From contig JACBWW010000004.1 in assembly GCA_020086605.1 (NCBI GenBank), forward strand, positions 20,409,624-20,473,623: a stretch of DNA of 64,000 nucleotides. Reading direction: 5' to 3'. This document shows positions 1 to 14,800 of the stretch, one piece after another. The notes under the pieces are model-generated. The model made no database searches. It saw only the letters and a program-made list of their open reading frames with translations, and had not been told where the DNA came from. This DNA is from Lanius collurio. Lineage: Eukaryota > Chordata > Aves > Passeriformes > Laniidae. How positions within the stretch are numbered: position 1 is the stretch's first letter; each line of letters opens with the position of its first letter. A program made the translations under genes and the position numbers.

Positions 1-1977
1 AAAGTAACCACTTTCATACAGTTTGCAAAAAAGGAAGGATTAAGTTAAGGCACAGTGAGTAATACAGTATTTTATACAAAGAAGGCAGTGAGAGCATTTG
101 TTATGCAACAAATACTAGGGAAAGGAGGTAAAAAAACCAACTGACATTAATTTCTTGGAAGAAAAGCAAGGTATTCTTCAGCTGTCAAGGTATTACTCAA
201 GCTATGTGAGGTTTTCTTTCTTTGACACTATAAGAACTCTTAAGAGAACTCTTAACTCTGTAAAAGAACAAGCTGGTTTTCTGTGTATTCCTCAGGTGTT
301 GAACCAAGCTGTCCTTTGCAGATGTTCAGGGCAAAGGAGTGATTTTAACACTGTGGTCAGCACCCTCTGTCTTACAACTCAGAAAAGGCAAAGAATGGAG
401 TATCTGAACAGACAGACTAGAGTTGATGACCAAATCCTTCTCCTTAGATTTTCTGTAGTGCTGGAGTGCCACAGACAGATGAGAGGAAGAGTTTGTGCTG
501 TACAGGACACTGGTTCAGGCAGAGGGTCATCTGAAATACATAACAATTCCAGAAATGAAGAGCCAGGTTTCCTGGCCTGTGGTGTTACATCAGGCTCCTC
601 AGTTGGCAGTGGGAGCAAGGCCAGGGACATGTCATGATGCCCAACAACCCAGTTTTGCTGAAGACTGTTTTAAATTTTTTTTTTTTTAGAAATCTCAAGA
701 ACAGAAGTAATGTTTTACATGGTAACTAGTGCAAGTTTTCTGCTCCTTTACCTACAACAGTTGTCTACAGAAAATGACTGGGGCAATGACATCTGATTGT
801 TGCAAAGTAAACCATTCACCTTTTACAAGCTACATGTACAACAGTCAGTGCAGTAAAATAACCTTAATTGCTATTTGCTCTAGAGCTACCAGCACTTCAT
901 TTAGAGAAGAATTTCTGTTGTTGCAAGTGCAGTATCACAACACATTATATTTATTTAAGAGAAGGAAAGATTCATAAGTTTGGTTTTGTTGTTTTTAGTT
1001 ATTTATGTATTCTGTGCTAACGGGGTGAAAACCATCTGCAGTGGCACATCCCTTACTGGTAATTTAACATTAGACACAGAGTTTGTTTAGGTTACTGAAA
1101 TACACAGACTTGGGTAATCAATGTCCAAAAAAGTTCATAGTTCTAGACTGGTACTACATAGAGTGTCCAGTGCACTTAATGTAATTTAGGAAGACTTTAG
1201 TTTCTTTTCAGGACTATTGAGAGCATGCATTTAAGCACATGGGTCTCTTAATCCTTGGGCTTGAAGTGAGAACATCCTACAATGATGTTAGTTCTGAACT
1301 TTGTTACAGCACTGCATGGAGCAGCTGAGCACTATTAGCCTCCAAGAGTGCTGGTACTTGTTACTAAGTTCTTAAGGGTGCTTATAGCCTCCTGGAAAGT
1401 TGGAGTTTTTTTACTTAAAAAAAAAAAGTCAGTGGACCCTTAAATCTAATTAACATTAAATCTAACATTTTTCTCTTGTGTTAACAACAGAAAAAAAATA
1501 CATGCATACAACAGTGACAATAAATAGGGGAAATAAGACTCTATTATAATTACTTTTGAGTTACAGGATATTAATTCCTATCAATCTATTCATAGAGAGC
1601 CGAGTTGCAAACAATGTGCAAATCAGGTTTTTAGAAGAAGGAAACAGCGCTGCCTCTGCAATCCACAGCTGTTAAGAGACACAGCAATTCAAAGAAAAGA
1701 CGTTTCTACTTGCTTTACACAGAACTTAGCTCACACATTCAATTTCAGACCAAATGTTTGTAGTGCAATTTTCATTTTAACTGAAGTGCCAATTTGGCAG
1801 AATGCCTCAGCCTTTATTAGGCAGACAGACTGAAGAGACATCACCTAGCTCTCTCCTGATCAATAAGAATGGTAGGAGTTGTATTTCACTGAACAAGTAT
1901 AATCCTATTTTTCCTGTTTATAGGCAGATTGTGACACCTGACAGTTCTTATTTCCTACATTATACAGAGCTTTACAC
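1..1977 (-). other. FAM177A1: 3' UTR and 3' flank of FAM177A1
   Basis: This stretch lies downstream of the FAM177A1 stop codon (minus strand). A canonical AATAAA in the minus sense lies at 1813-1818, about 160 bases after the stop, and is the nearest plausible cleavage signal. A further A/T-rich AATAAA-like site lies near 948-958, so the 3' UTR may be longer. The open frames here are short, lack flanking splice sites or a recognisable product, and look like chance. I see no other gene. Confidence 0.6.
1813..1818 (-). terminator. FAM177A1: Candidate polyadenylation signal of FAM177A1
   Basis: The plus strand reads TTTATT, which is AATAAA in the transcript sense, about 160 bases past the stop codon. 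The assignment is inferred from motif and position only; other A/T-rich signals lie further downstream. Confidence 0.45.
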
Positions 1978-2190
1978 TTAAGGAGGGACAGGAACTACAT
2001 CCTGTTTATTTTCTGCAATGGGCGGGCAATCTCCCTCACTTTCAAAGTTTACATTCACAAATGAAGAGCATGCTGTTGCTCCAGGCTGCTCTGTCTGGAC
2101 AGGAGCTTCAGCTTGTGGCTTGTTCTGCTGTTCCTGATGCTGTCTTTCTGCCTCTTCTGACATTTTGTTTTCCTGTTCCTCCTCTTCCTC
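1978..2190 (-). CDS. FAM177A1: FAM177A1 exon 5 (C-terminus)
   Basis: The acceptor is ctctttttag before 2190 and the stop TAA is at 1980-1978. The exon encodes the EEEEEQENK acidic run, then a Gln/Glu-rich tail with the FVNVNFESEGD motif and the end QDVVPVPP, typical of FAM177A1. It is in phase 0 with the preceding exon. Confidence 0.95.
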   Translation of the reverse strand, partial: EEEEEQENKMSEEAERQHQEQQNKPQAEAPVQTEQPGATACSSFVNVNFESEGDCPPIAENKQDVVPVPP

Positions 2191-5100
2191 CTAAAAAGAG
2201 ATAACCAGATTCATATGCTGCAATTTATTATTTACCACTTACTTAGATTAACCGTAAGTCTTTCCATAAAAGCATACCAGTTGCTATTACAAGGCAAAGA
2301 CATTTGTTCCACTAGGAAACAGTCACAGCTGATCATGAGGTACATTCTAGAAATCCCATTATGGAAAACAAAATTGCCAAAAGTGAAGGATTAAACCACG
2401 TTAAACACAGAAAAAAGACATATATCTAGATAAGCAGTTTTAGTTAATAGCAATAGTGACTGGTCTACCTCCTCTAAAACTTTTTCAGCTCTCAATAAAA
2501 AAAATAAGTAATGAAACTTTAAATATGTTTTTCATCTCTTCTAAATGAAGATTTCTGAGGGTTAGTTTTTTTTTCCTAAAGCACTGGCTACCTATCAGTG
2601 TTTTCCAGTTATGCTTTAGAGCAAATGGTAACCTTGTGTTCAATTTACCCTTGACACTGTGTTGACCCAGTTTTAGAGCTGGAAAGTGTATTGCTAGCAG
2701 CCACCTCTTTACAGTGTTCAGCACCTGTCCATGCAACTTTGTCGGTGTTGACTTGAAAATGCATTGTACCAGAGAAACAGAGCAGAGGTCAGGACCCACC
2801 TGTTTCTAAGACTGATGAGCTGGAGAGAAAAGGCTGATGGATAAAAAAGTGTTAATCGTGCATCAAATGAAAACTGGAGACAAGCTGAAATTGAGGATCT
2901 AAAGCTTCATTTTAATGCTAGAATACAAATTTTATTTTTTAGAATACCAGGGAAGACAAGTTGGGAGAAAAGGGAGTGCAAGAACCATGTCTCACACACA
3001 TACCTCTCTCTTCATTCTGTAATACTCATCAATGGCATATTGGTATTTTGGTGTGCTTATCCCCAGAACAGATGCAATCTTTTCTCCCAGGAAATCACAC
3101 ACTGAAAAATAAAAGAGAGGTTTACATGGATTAGGATCTAGAAGAAAATTCTTAAAAACAGTTTTATTATAAAAATTATCACCATCTTTCCTGAATGGTT
3201 TTCTGTAGTCCTACTTCACTCACAAAATAAAACAAAAATCTGTGAGGTTTATCTCCTTATAGGTAATTATTAGCTGAATATACTAATAATTGTTCTTTAG
3301 GATAAAGAATGAACAAAAGGAGAAGTATATGAAATTCAATGAAAATACATATGGTGGTAGTGTTTGAATTCTGCTAGTTTCAGCTTTGGATCTAAGTTTA
3401 TTTTGCTAGGAATCAGTTTAAGGGTTAAGCCTTGAGCTGAACTTTAACTGAAAATTAAGGTTAGACAATACACGGGTACCAGCTGTACTGGCAATTCAGT
3501 CTACTGGTACTAGCAAACTAGACAGTATTTATTGATACAAGCATACTTCAAGTGACTTTTAACAACATTCTGTGTTGCACACTAATGGATTAATAAAATA
3601 TTTATGTTTCGGCTGTCTCAATTTTCAAGCTGTAGGCTACATTCAGTGCTACTTTGCTAAAACAGGTAGGGCACAGTCAAAAGTATGGAACAGGGGGAAG
3701 CTTGTGTCAGTCAGTTTCTTTACCATGGTGATGGCTACAGCACTGGTTGAGTAAAGGCAATCAAGAAGTCAAATAAACTGCACTTCAAATTGTAAATATG
3801 CCCCAAGGATGCAAATAAGTTAGTCATCTTCAGGGAAAAATAGTTAGAAGTTAGCAACTGACTGCTTCAGTTAACATTCAAAATAACTAATTTTATAGAT
3901 ATCCTGGCATCCCAAGCATTGTGCAGAAGACCAGTTCAAATTACAAATGTAAGAGCCAAAAATGAAGTGTAAAGAAGAAAGGACTGATCTTCAAATTAAT
4001 AAAGGACTTCTGAAAAAAGGAGAGCATTACCTACCCTTGCATATGAAGAACAGATGCCTCAAGGAATACAATTACACTGCATATTAGAGAAAAAGTGTTT
4101 CTAAAAATTAAGATAGGTTAACTAATACAATAGACTGCCAAAAATTTCAGAAATATTCAAAATTATGTGTACACTAACAGAAACACCGTAATATTTGTGG
4201 AAAAAAATGCCAATAAAGATACTTTACACCTTGGAAAGAACACAGACTATGACAAGCATTTTTAAAACTTGGCAAAATTCTAGGAGGTCCATGAGTCATA
4301 CAAATTTCTGTGCAATGAGTTTAAGACTCTTGACAATAGTCCCATTTATTCTGTAACCCCAGGAGTTCATTGTATGGCACACAACTGGATGTGTTCTTGG
4401 GATAATTTCTAGTTGTCTTCAGAAAAACTGTCAGTTTAGTTACACCAGCAGCATTCTTTTCAGGTAACATCACACAAAATGGTTCCATACAAAATCTAAC
4501 AGAAAGCTGATACATTCCCTTGCCAACACCAACCTATCTCTATATGAAGAAAAAGAGGAAAATGTGTTCATCAAAAGGGTATTTTCCAGTCATTCTTCCA
4601 TGCAAGAGTTGTTGATGGAAGGTAAAAAAATTTTTTTAGAAGTGCACCTAAGGCAAGAGAGTATACCTCCACAGATTAAATACAGTTTGATTCATACTTT
4701 TGAAAAAACAGCAAGTAGAAGAACCCAAAGATGATTTAGAGTCTGTCAACATGACTTTGTGACTTTCAATATTCCCTTTCTGGTTTACTCAAGAATTAAA
4801 TAAAGCAATACCTGATAAGGTTGATGTGGCAACTCGCAGCATGTGAAACCACAAGTAGGGTCCCCACGTAAGCGTTGTCTGCAGGAACAAAAGTAGAATG
4901 AATACTTACAGCTGTATGCTCATGGCACTAAATTACACATGCAAAACCTCAGCTTGAGAAGAAAGACCTGCAATGTCTTCTGTTTTCCAGCTACTACAAT
5001 ATTTTTGCTTTAAAGTAAGTGTAGACCAGACAAATGAAGAGAAGTATCACCATAAGATATAAATATAGCCATGGTTTACCTCTGGGAAAATTTCTTTCAC

Positions 5101-5792
5101 TGCTTTTGGTCTCCTGCTCCCAGACTTGGGAAATGACAAGCAGCCAACTCAATCCCTGACTAGAAAAAGCTCTCCACAACATTCTAAATTCCATCAGGCC
5201 AAGAGGAGAAGTGAGGTAACAAGATAGTCTCTCATTACAATAATGAGTGAACTGCAAACGACTGTTTAAAATCAAACCAAACCTCCAAAACTCTGAGGGC
5301 TGCTGTCAAACATTTACAACCAGATAAGAATTATCCCCTGAAACTGCACCTGAAAAATAAAACCAGGAGCCCCGAGGGAGGAGGAGAGTTACCACAGCTC
5401 TGAGGGAGTGATGCAGGCTGCCAAGCAAAGCACCGGGGGTGATGTGAACCATGAGGAACACAAGATGAATAAAACAGGGCTCAGGTGGGGTCATCTCAAG
5501 CATTTGCCTGTGAGCGAGGAAGTCTCTCCAAAGGGCCTGCACACCAGGGCGTGCAACATGGGACATAAACAGGAGGAATTGGAGATCTGTGTGCAGTTGC
5601 AGGGGTAGGATCTCGTCAGGATCCCAGGGATGGGGTGAATGGACTGAGTTCTGCTGTGGGGGGATACAGACTCTTGAGGAAGGGCTGGCCAGGAATACAA
5701 AGAAGGGGAATTGCTCTTTGCATGACTGTGGTGTATTCACAGCTACAGAAAAAATGCTGCTGCCTCCAGAAAAACTCACACACACACATACA

Positions 5793-5843
<51 letters not shown>

Positions 5844-8800
5844 TAAATTAAAGATTTAGTATTAATTACAAAATAAATGGGAATGCACAGGCTATGCTTT
5901 TCATCAAGGGAAGAAGAGACTGTTTCTGTTAAAAACAAACAAACAAACAAACAAAACCATATAATAAAAAGGAAAAGGGGAAAAGCAGATTCCAAGGAAA
6001 TGGGGAAAAAAAAATTGTAGGCTTTCATTTTTGTGAAAAGGCAAATTCAACTTTCATAGTGAACTAAAACATGTTTATAGTTAACAGGCAGTTGTATTCT
6101 AGCAAGCTCGTTGTTACGTATTTCCCTCCAGAAAAGATCTCTGTAGAAGTAGTTTGATTCTGGAAAGTAGCAATTAAAAGTGTCAGCTTCTATTAAGTAA
6201 AACACATTAGCTCTACTCACATACGTATTTATAACTTCTATAAGAACTGTTTGGTAGTAACCTTTTTCTATTATCCTATTCAATAGATATCTGTACAGGA
6301 ATATTATTGTAAATATTCCAATATTGTAATTTATTGTAATGTAATTCTATTGTAATGTACCAATATTATTGTAAATAATATAGCTACAGAAACTAGCTGG
6401 TATGGCCTCAGTATGCATGTACACAAGCTACCAGACTTTGGTGCTTTCCAAGCATAGTCTCTACGAATCACTGCAGCAAGAAATTGTCTGTCAAGCCAGA
6501 AACTCAAGTTGGGCAAGCTGACAAAAAGCCAGATGTTATATATTTTTGGCAGTGGATATGGAAAATGTCCTGCCAAGGTAAAAGTGTAAGCAAACTCAGC
6601 TGCTATCCTGCTCACACAAAAGCACCTCCAGCTCATTGATTATGTGCTCAGTTGGCCGACAGGCTAATGAGGAGTTTGTTCAGTTGAAGAAGTCAAAAAA
6701 AGTGCTGGAAAAGCTTGTTGCCACAGGTGCAAATAATGGCACTGACAGGGCTCTGTACAATCCTTCATGATGAGGTGACAGGGTTAAAAAGCATTCATGC
6801 AGGGCACAGGACAAACAAGGGCCTGCTGTGTGCTATAAGAAAGAAGCTACAAGAGCCCCCATAACATTTCAGAGTGAAAAGACAAAGCTGAGCTTCAATG
6901 TGACAGAAGAAACTCGGACCCAGAACATTCTAACAAGTTTGTGGTAACACAAACGTGGGTAAACAGCTGAGACTCGGCAGACATAGAGGTTCTATTTCTA
7001 CTCTTCCCTCACCACAGTTAAAAATCAGTTTGGTACATTAGAAGCACTTCTAAGTTCAGCTTCATGGGAACCTCTGCTTTCTGACAAAGCCTAACCAGAC
7101 ACTTCTTCATCCCTGACAAACAAGGCTTTGCCAGGCCCCCAATTTAAAAGGTAACTTTCTATCCAGTGTCTCAAAAGGCAATAGAAAATCATGGGAGAGG
7201 CTACTTCACAGAAATTCAACAGGAGAAAGGAGATGGTGCAGAGAGTAAACCACCAGGAACAACCAGGAACAAAGGAATGCATCCAAGGAATCACCTTCTT
7301 TTTCTACACATTCCCCCTTTACCTCCTCAGGGTAAATTTGGGTGCCTTCCCAGAGCACCTCAGAGATGGAAGCAGAAATGGCAGATGTGAAGCAAGAACT
7401 GGTACTGGGGAAACTGGAACCATTCGGGCGACATGAACAGGGCTGTTAAACAATGGCTCAGTACAAATTAATCAAATTAATCCTTGCCTGTGAAGTAGCT
7501 TTAATGCACTGAGCTGGAAACTGGAAAACCATACCCAAGTCAGGTCCTGCAGACCTGCAGAACCACATACCCAGATACTGTATTTCGGCTTCCTTTGGCC
7601 AGCCAGAGAAGCCTTAATGTTCAGTCTTTAATCAACTCAAGGACACAGCAGTACTGTATTCCTTGACTGAGAACAAGGGACAGTATGAAACACAGTACAC
7701 TGGTTTACTGTATTTCTCCTGCAATCCATCTCTTTAGTATACGTTCCTACAATGTTTAATTTTACTATTCAACTACCCTGACTTTATTTTGTTGTTAAAA
7801 TGGAAAACACAGTGGTTTTGACAACTGATTTTTAAATTACAAAAAAATCTTAATGTATAATTTTAATTTAAATAGGAATGAACACAATAGATTCAATCAC
7901 TGATAAAACCAAGGGGTCTCTGGTTCAATAACAGAAGAGGATTTTGTGTCCTTCTATGGAGCTGCCAAAGGGAGCACACATGTTCCCTTGAATTTCTGAG
8001 TGTACCGTGTTGCTAAAAAAATCCATATATATATTTATTTTTTGTCAGATTTCAGCCCTAGTAACACTTAAATTTTCCAAGGTAGTAGGGTTTCTTTTTG
8101 TCAAGGAAAATGGCAAAATGAGAAAAATAGTAATTTCCTTGATTTCAGAAAAACAAAATCCTGCATTCAGTAGTTAATATACACCACCAAATACATACTT
8201 TTTCATTGTTTAGCATGCCAAGATACAATTTTAATTAGTTTAATCCTTGACTGTTCAATGCCATAATAGGTTCCTTAGCATATGCACCATGTAAAACTGT
8301 GGCATCTAAGACAAGCCAGTGAAAGCAAGATCAGGAACACACATACTATCCTCCATCAGGAGCTTCTACCATATTAGAAGAAGTTTCTACTTGGTCAGTG
8401 ACTATTTTTCTCCTTCATCCCCAAATTCTTAAAGAAAATCAGAGTCTGATGGTCCTCAAGAGAAGACTTTTTGCTATTTGAAGTTAAGGCCATTGTAACT
8501 ATAGGATATCAAGATACCCTTCCTGCAAGGTTGTGTTTCAATCTTTCTGAGCTCTGAAGGTTAATAAAGTTACATCTCTCCTGGAGCTTGGTTGCAGATG
8601 TCTTCTTGGGATGAATTCTAAGGTTATCACACCAACAGTCATGTTGCCTACAGTTCCTCTGTGAAGACTTACACTCCACCTTCTGCCTATTCATCTAATA
8701 GGTGAATGCAGCAAAGTGCTGCATCACCAAGTGTCTCTCCAAGGATAAACAGAAGGATTATCTTCTTAATTAATGCAAAATGAAGTTTTGGTGGACAAAA

Positions 8801-11800
8801 GCAAAAGAAAATTTACATATAGAGCACAAATATCTACGTTTTAGGACAAAAGAATCAAAAATACATTTATGCTATTAAAGCATTTGAATTTCAATGTGAG
8901 AACATTCAGATAGTACTGTATGCTATTCTCTAAAAAATAATATGTTCTGGATTAAAAAACACAAAACATAATAGAATGGACACCCCAGTCCAACAACGTT
9001 AATGAACTGAGTGCTGACCTACAGAAGCACCAGAAGTTGTTTCAAAGAAAATTTAAAACCCAGTTCTTTTTGAGAATTTGTTTTGTTATGAGTAATAGGA
9101 ATCCACCCCACCAAGTGCTCTGGTTATGGTATTACCAGGATATATACATACTACTTTGCTTAGTAAGAAACACATTGTCATTGCCTGCTTAGCTCTAAAA
9201 GACAATTAAACCAAGGTACTTACTGAAGACATTTCTTTACAACACAGCAAAATATTTAACTCATTCAAAAGCTGCCAGAACGCTAATACCAGCACAGCTT
9301 TGAAATTTCATGATAAAAAGTTTCTATTCAAAATATTAAATGTGCTTTTTCTAAAAATAAACTGGTCCAGAAACAGCTATTACTTGCAACATACTTTTTT
9401 GTATCCCAACTGAGATAACAAGTTTTAGACATGCTGGTCTCAGCAAATAGACTATTTAATTGCTTTTATAGAAATCCTACAATAAAAACATTTTAAAAGC
9501 AGCTGTTGGCTAAAACATCAAAGCTCAGCTTGGACTAACATTTCTTCAATTGTCTGGCTCAGCTGGGATACATGAAGCATGCAGGAGATAAAGTAAACCT
9601 CACTTAATGGCAACCCCTGCTCTAATCACGTTCATTCTGTCCGAGGTAAAAAGCAATACATAATAAGGCATAGTGTGCTCCACAATAAACTACTCTGGTT
9701 TGGGGGGTCTTTTTATTAAAAAATGTATTCAAAATTAAGGACTTAATAAACTATGAAAGGAGAATAACACAGTCTTAACTCTGCCATACAATATATTTTT
9801 TTGGTATTCAGAAAAGAAATTGGTATTAGGAAAGGAGGGGAACAGTCATGCAGCATTTCTGGCTGTTGTGCACACTCGAGGACTCTTTGGGTAAGTGTCC
9901 ATTTGCACGGCAGCATGCACTTCTCTGCCCTCACAACACCTACAGCAAGGCTCATGAGCCTTCCATCACTGCTCCACCATGGAACTCTTCTACTGTCAGA
10001 AAATGGCACAAAAAATTATACACAACTTGTTTCCTACTCATTATAACTGGGAAAAAAAATATCTCACATGTTCACAGGTATCTGACATGACTGCCTAGTG
10101 GGGAACAGATGTCACTCTGAAGATACCTGAACATTACCATAATAGTAAGTTTCACACTTCTTGCATTTCTTTGAGAAAATACTTAAGGAGGAAAAAAACA
10201 CCCTAGTACCCAGCAAGGCAGCTTAACACCTTACCCATTGTGACTACAATACATTTCTTTTCCAACTATGAACTCAATGTGTATTTTATACTGACAATAT
10301 CCCACCTGCTATCAGGCTAGTGTCATTTTTAGTCATATAAAAGAACTGCCTGCCAAGAGAGCACTGCCACCAATCCATGCAGAACACAATGCAACAGCTT
10401 AACCTGCGAGTCATTAAGAGCCCCAATCCCAGCTAAATTCCCACAGTCTCACTGGAACTTAGTCCTCAACCTACCTTTTTTCTTCTTCAAAATAAATTCA
10501 TTTTACAGAGGGGAAGAGTGGTATTGCTTGACAGTCAAAGCAAACCTCTTATGGTTCACCACTTCTTCAGAAGAGCATAAGCAGACAATTAAACCCTTCA
10601 GTCCCTTCAAAGATAGCCAAGCTCTCACAAGATGGATACACATATTAATAAATACAGGGTCTACTACTGGAGAGCAAATACAAAGCTTCAACCACAACAT
10701 TTCGTAACTATGGATTCCCAAACCATTGTGCAGGAGCCATTTCAACAGCAATGTCAAGTAGAAAGCAGGGCACTGTTTTCTGTACATGCAGAGACTCTTC
10801 TCTGAAGTGTGGGAAGAAGCAGCTCTACACCAGTGTCTGCCTTCAGTGTACAACCAGGCACGACTGGCTGCCGCATGAAGCCCTGGCTCCTGGCTGCCTC
10901 ACACACTGCAGCACATCAGGGAGGATCCAGCTGGTTTGGGAGTGTTCACCTCACTACAGGCACCCAAGCACAGGGAAGGCCAAGAAGAGAGCTCCACCAG
11001 CAGGCAGGGCATACGACTGCAGACTCAATTTACTGGGGCAAGGATTGTTGCACAAGGGAAAGAAAAGAGGTGGCTGGGACACCAGCTTCTGGGGTTGTCC
11101 TAAAAGAAACGTGAGACTGGGCATGTGGAGAGATGAAGAGCAGGATGTGGATCTTCTCTGGGACTGAGGGTGGGGAGGCCGCTGGTTGGCACACACTTTG
11201 TAATCACACTATCACTACAAAATAGTTCATCAGACAGGCCAACAGAATAATAAAACAGATTAGGTATTTCACTTTACCTCTAAGTTTAGATCCAGAATCA
11301 TTTACAGAAAGGAAAATGCATTTTAGCAGCTACAATGCACACAACTGGCTTTAATTGCTGAGACTTCACTGGAATCTGGACCAATTAAAGGAAACTCCAT
11401 TCACAGGCTGAGCAACATCTCAACAGCTTACAAGACAGATGAACATTACCTACAGAGACTAGGCAGGTCCTTTAAAATCTGGCTTCTATATATCATGAAT
11501 TACATGTTTTCCTTTATTTCTGCAAGTCATCTGTTTCTTTCCCTCCTATACTTTCTAATTATATCCAATTGTTGGTATGGTAACCCTAAACTACAGGTTT
11601 AACTCTCCACTGTCAACAAACATAAGGGAAAAAATTCTCCCCTTCAATTTCTTTTTAAAACAACAGTACAAATCAAGGAGATACCAGGCAAATATTATTA
11701 AGAAGGGAAGTGCTGGAGAAGACAAACTAGAACTGTGCAGAAACTAAATCCATTTCTAATTAATAAGGTTACTTTAGTGGAGGAGAACTCCAGGACAAAA

Positions 11801-14800
11801 CTTCCCAAGAATACTTTTCACAGATTTCTGAGTCCCTTAAGCCAATCAAATTATTAGAATTTATAATAGCAAAGACTGTATCAGATTTATGACACAAAAA
11901 AATAAGTTTAAAATGTTGATAGTTACCCAGTAAACCAGAAGTAGCAATTTATCAAGTAAAATACCTACAGGATCTACAGGTGGCAACAGGTCTTTCTTCT
12001 CTTGTTCATCTTCCTCTTCATCTGTGCTGTATTCTTCCATTGTTTCTCCACTTGCAAAATGAATAACCCTCCTTGGAATTTTCTTTTTCTTTCCTATGAC
12101 ACCCAGCTCCACATTCTCAAAGCCACTATCTCCCTTTGAAAGTTGCTATAAAGGAAAAAAAAAAATCATTATCTCAAGTACATACTCTGGAACTGGAAAG
12201 TTCCCCCTTAACAAACTTAATGAGATTGTAAAAATATTTTAGATTGGTTAGCATATCTATTGGACATTTAAAAGACATCTGCCTGTAGGTAAAAGACTGA
12301 AACATTCTTGTTTGCAGATATGTAAAAACTGATCCCTTCTCTAAAAGTAACAAAAAGGTTTCTGTCGGGGCATGTTTCATTAAATAATTTGGTAAGCACA
12401 TAAATTTAAAAGTATTGTTGGGTTGGAATTAATATCTAATGAAATTAATCAAGTAGCTCATAGGCTGTAGCCATCTCTTTGCAAGTTCAGACAGATATCT
12501 CTAGCACAAAAGAGAACTGAGTAACTAAGCAGCCAGGCTCAAGCTTTAAAAAGATGCACCAAGGAATCTGACCCTGTGGGCTTTTCTAAGTACAAGGGAC
12601 CACAGTAAAAGGACAACACTTAGTTTTGTGGCTAAGAACATACAAAGTGAGAAGTACAATGTCTGGCTGTGTTCTTCCAGCTGCTGAATGCTACAATGCA
12701 GTCTTTGGGTCACAGGCATTAATTAAAAATATATACTTCTAGTTCAAAGGCCAGTCAATAAATTTTTTGGCTAGTCACTCCTGTAGGCAGAGAATTTTAG
12801 TAAGGTTTTGTATTGCAGCTATCAAAACAGAGCCTTCATCTTAGTAGAGCTTTTAGAGACTACTGCATCAAATGCCCAAAACTGTGCTGGAAACACTTCT
12901 GTCATGTAGAGGAGGCCACAGAGGTTAGGAAATGTCAACCACATGTTTTTAATGTACCATGAAGGTTTTTAAAAATGCATGAGCTCATGTAATTTGAAAC
13001 TGTATAAGGAATGACATGCACAGTGTGTGCAGAATACAGGTTGCATAAAATGGGCACATTCCAGTTTCCAACTTCTTCCTTATACAAACCTCATGACCTC
13101 CACAGAGCACAATTCAAAATTATAAATAAAAATACATGCTTTATCACACAGTTTTAAGACATCCCTTAATCACTGCAAGTGCAGCATCACCATCCCCATC
13201 TCTCATGCTAGATTACACAACACAGCTTTGCAAGGCAAGCAGGCTTGCTTAGTCGGGAAAGACTGTGGGCATGGGAGAGACAGGGAGCAGGGGGTCGCAG
13301 GGAGCAGAACAGCTTCCTTCATTGCAGCCACAGATTCTTCTTGTGCCCAGAGAGAAGAGGGAGGGAAGGTAAAGATCATGTGCTGAGCTCTAGTGTGGAG
13401 AGGGAGTGCACCCATTCATCATCTCTCCGAGCCCTGTACCACCGCTTCTCAAAACTGCAAGTCATCTCAGCTTCCCCCAGCATTTCTTTAGCCATGGTGG
13501 CACATATTTCAGGCATTTTCCTGGAGGAGCAGAGCAGAACCCAGCAGCAAGTTTTCAGTGGGGTAAATCAGCTGAAACAGGATTGTATTTTCATGCAGCA
13601 TCACATTTTCATGTAGAAAGACAAAACTGACTATCTGGGGCCCAGTGCAGTCACTCTGCTATCTGTCTTGGGACCAGAGCAAGACATGAAACACAAATGC
13701 TGAAAACAGTGAAGCAATGTGAGCACACAGAGCACTCCTTGCTGTCATTATAAAAGCAGGTGCCACTTCCCGTGACTGGGTTCTGTACCTTTTTGTGCAA
13801 AAAGCACCACAGAATCAGCTTTTTATGAACATTCCACACTCCTTTATTGGCATCATACAATGATACTGTTTTTATATTTAGTCACCGTACTGAAAAGCAC
13901 TGTTTCTTGCAAACACTACATCATAAATATCACTGTAATTAATAACAGCAAGCAAAGTGAGCCCCTCCTTAGAAGGTTCCTTTAAAAGCACAGTCTCTTT
14001 ACCTGATTTTGGCTCATTTAGTGCAAATGCTTAAAATATTTTAACTTTTATAAAATGCTGTTTAATATTTCAAGTTTAAAAAGCAAGCTTTAGTTCCCTG
14101 CACACCCATCCCACATTCACACTACCTACAGTAAGCAGCTTCACATAGTTGGTACTGGTACAACATTTCAGACAAATGCAGTACTTCAAGACAGTAAGGA
14201 TTCACCAAGGAACAGTGAATCTGGTTCCCTTAGTAATCTGGCTCAAAGTCCTGTATTAACAAATAAAATAAAATATCAGCTGTTGTTTTGGTTATTACCT
14301 AGTCAACAAACCTGAGTGTGAGTTTTAGTCATCATTGGCCTTTTAAGTTTTACCTGCTCAGCACCACTAAAAGTCAACTCTCCCGGGTATGAGCAGGAAG
14401 TTCAGCACCAATAAATTTTATCTGTCCAAAACTGTGGTAATGGAGATCTATTCTAGAGTTATCAGCTAGATTCACTTTATAGTTCAAATGTTACAGTATG
14501 TCTTGTTTGAAAATTTATACTTTTCATCTTCCTTTACAAATTTGATCTTCTTTTCCAATTTAGGAAGTTTTTTTAGAAAGATATTTCTTCTAATGCATGG
14601 TTTTAGTCATGTTTCTGACCTAATTTTTTTTGCACAGGCTTCTCCTTCTCTAACATATTATATGGTCTTGAAAGACTCAGCATTTGTCCCCACATCACGT
14701 CACAAATTTACTTTGGCTTCTATTCTGGCAACTATTAGACACCAAGGCCGGTCACTCTCGTGCTTTTGCCACACCAGCTAACACTCTTAAGGTACTTGGT

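Larger units (their letters stand above)
4879..11968 (-). other. FAM177A1: FAM177A1 intron 2
   Basis: This 7.1-kb intron holds a (CA)n/(TA)n microsatellite at 5776-5840 and an (AAAC)n run at about 5932-5957. The remainder is A/T-rich single-copy-looking sequence with only chance frames. I see no RNA gene or recognisable mobile element in it. Confidence 0.8.

Noticed and set aside
155..637. Open frame of 160 codons on the plus strand in the FAM177A1 3' flank
   Set aside because: The composition is not protein-like, there is no recognisable family and no splice sites, and it sits in likely 3' UTR of the opposite strand.
5306..6028. Open frame of 240 codons on the minus strand
   Set aside because: It passes through the (CA)n/(TA)n tract and the (AAAC)n run, has no splice context or known domain, and lies inside a FAM177A1 intron on the same strand.
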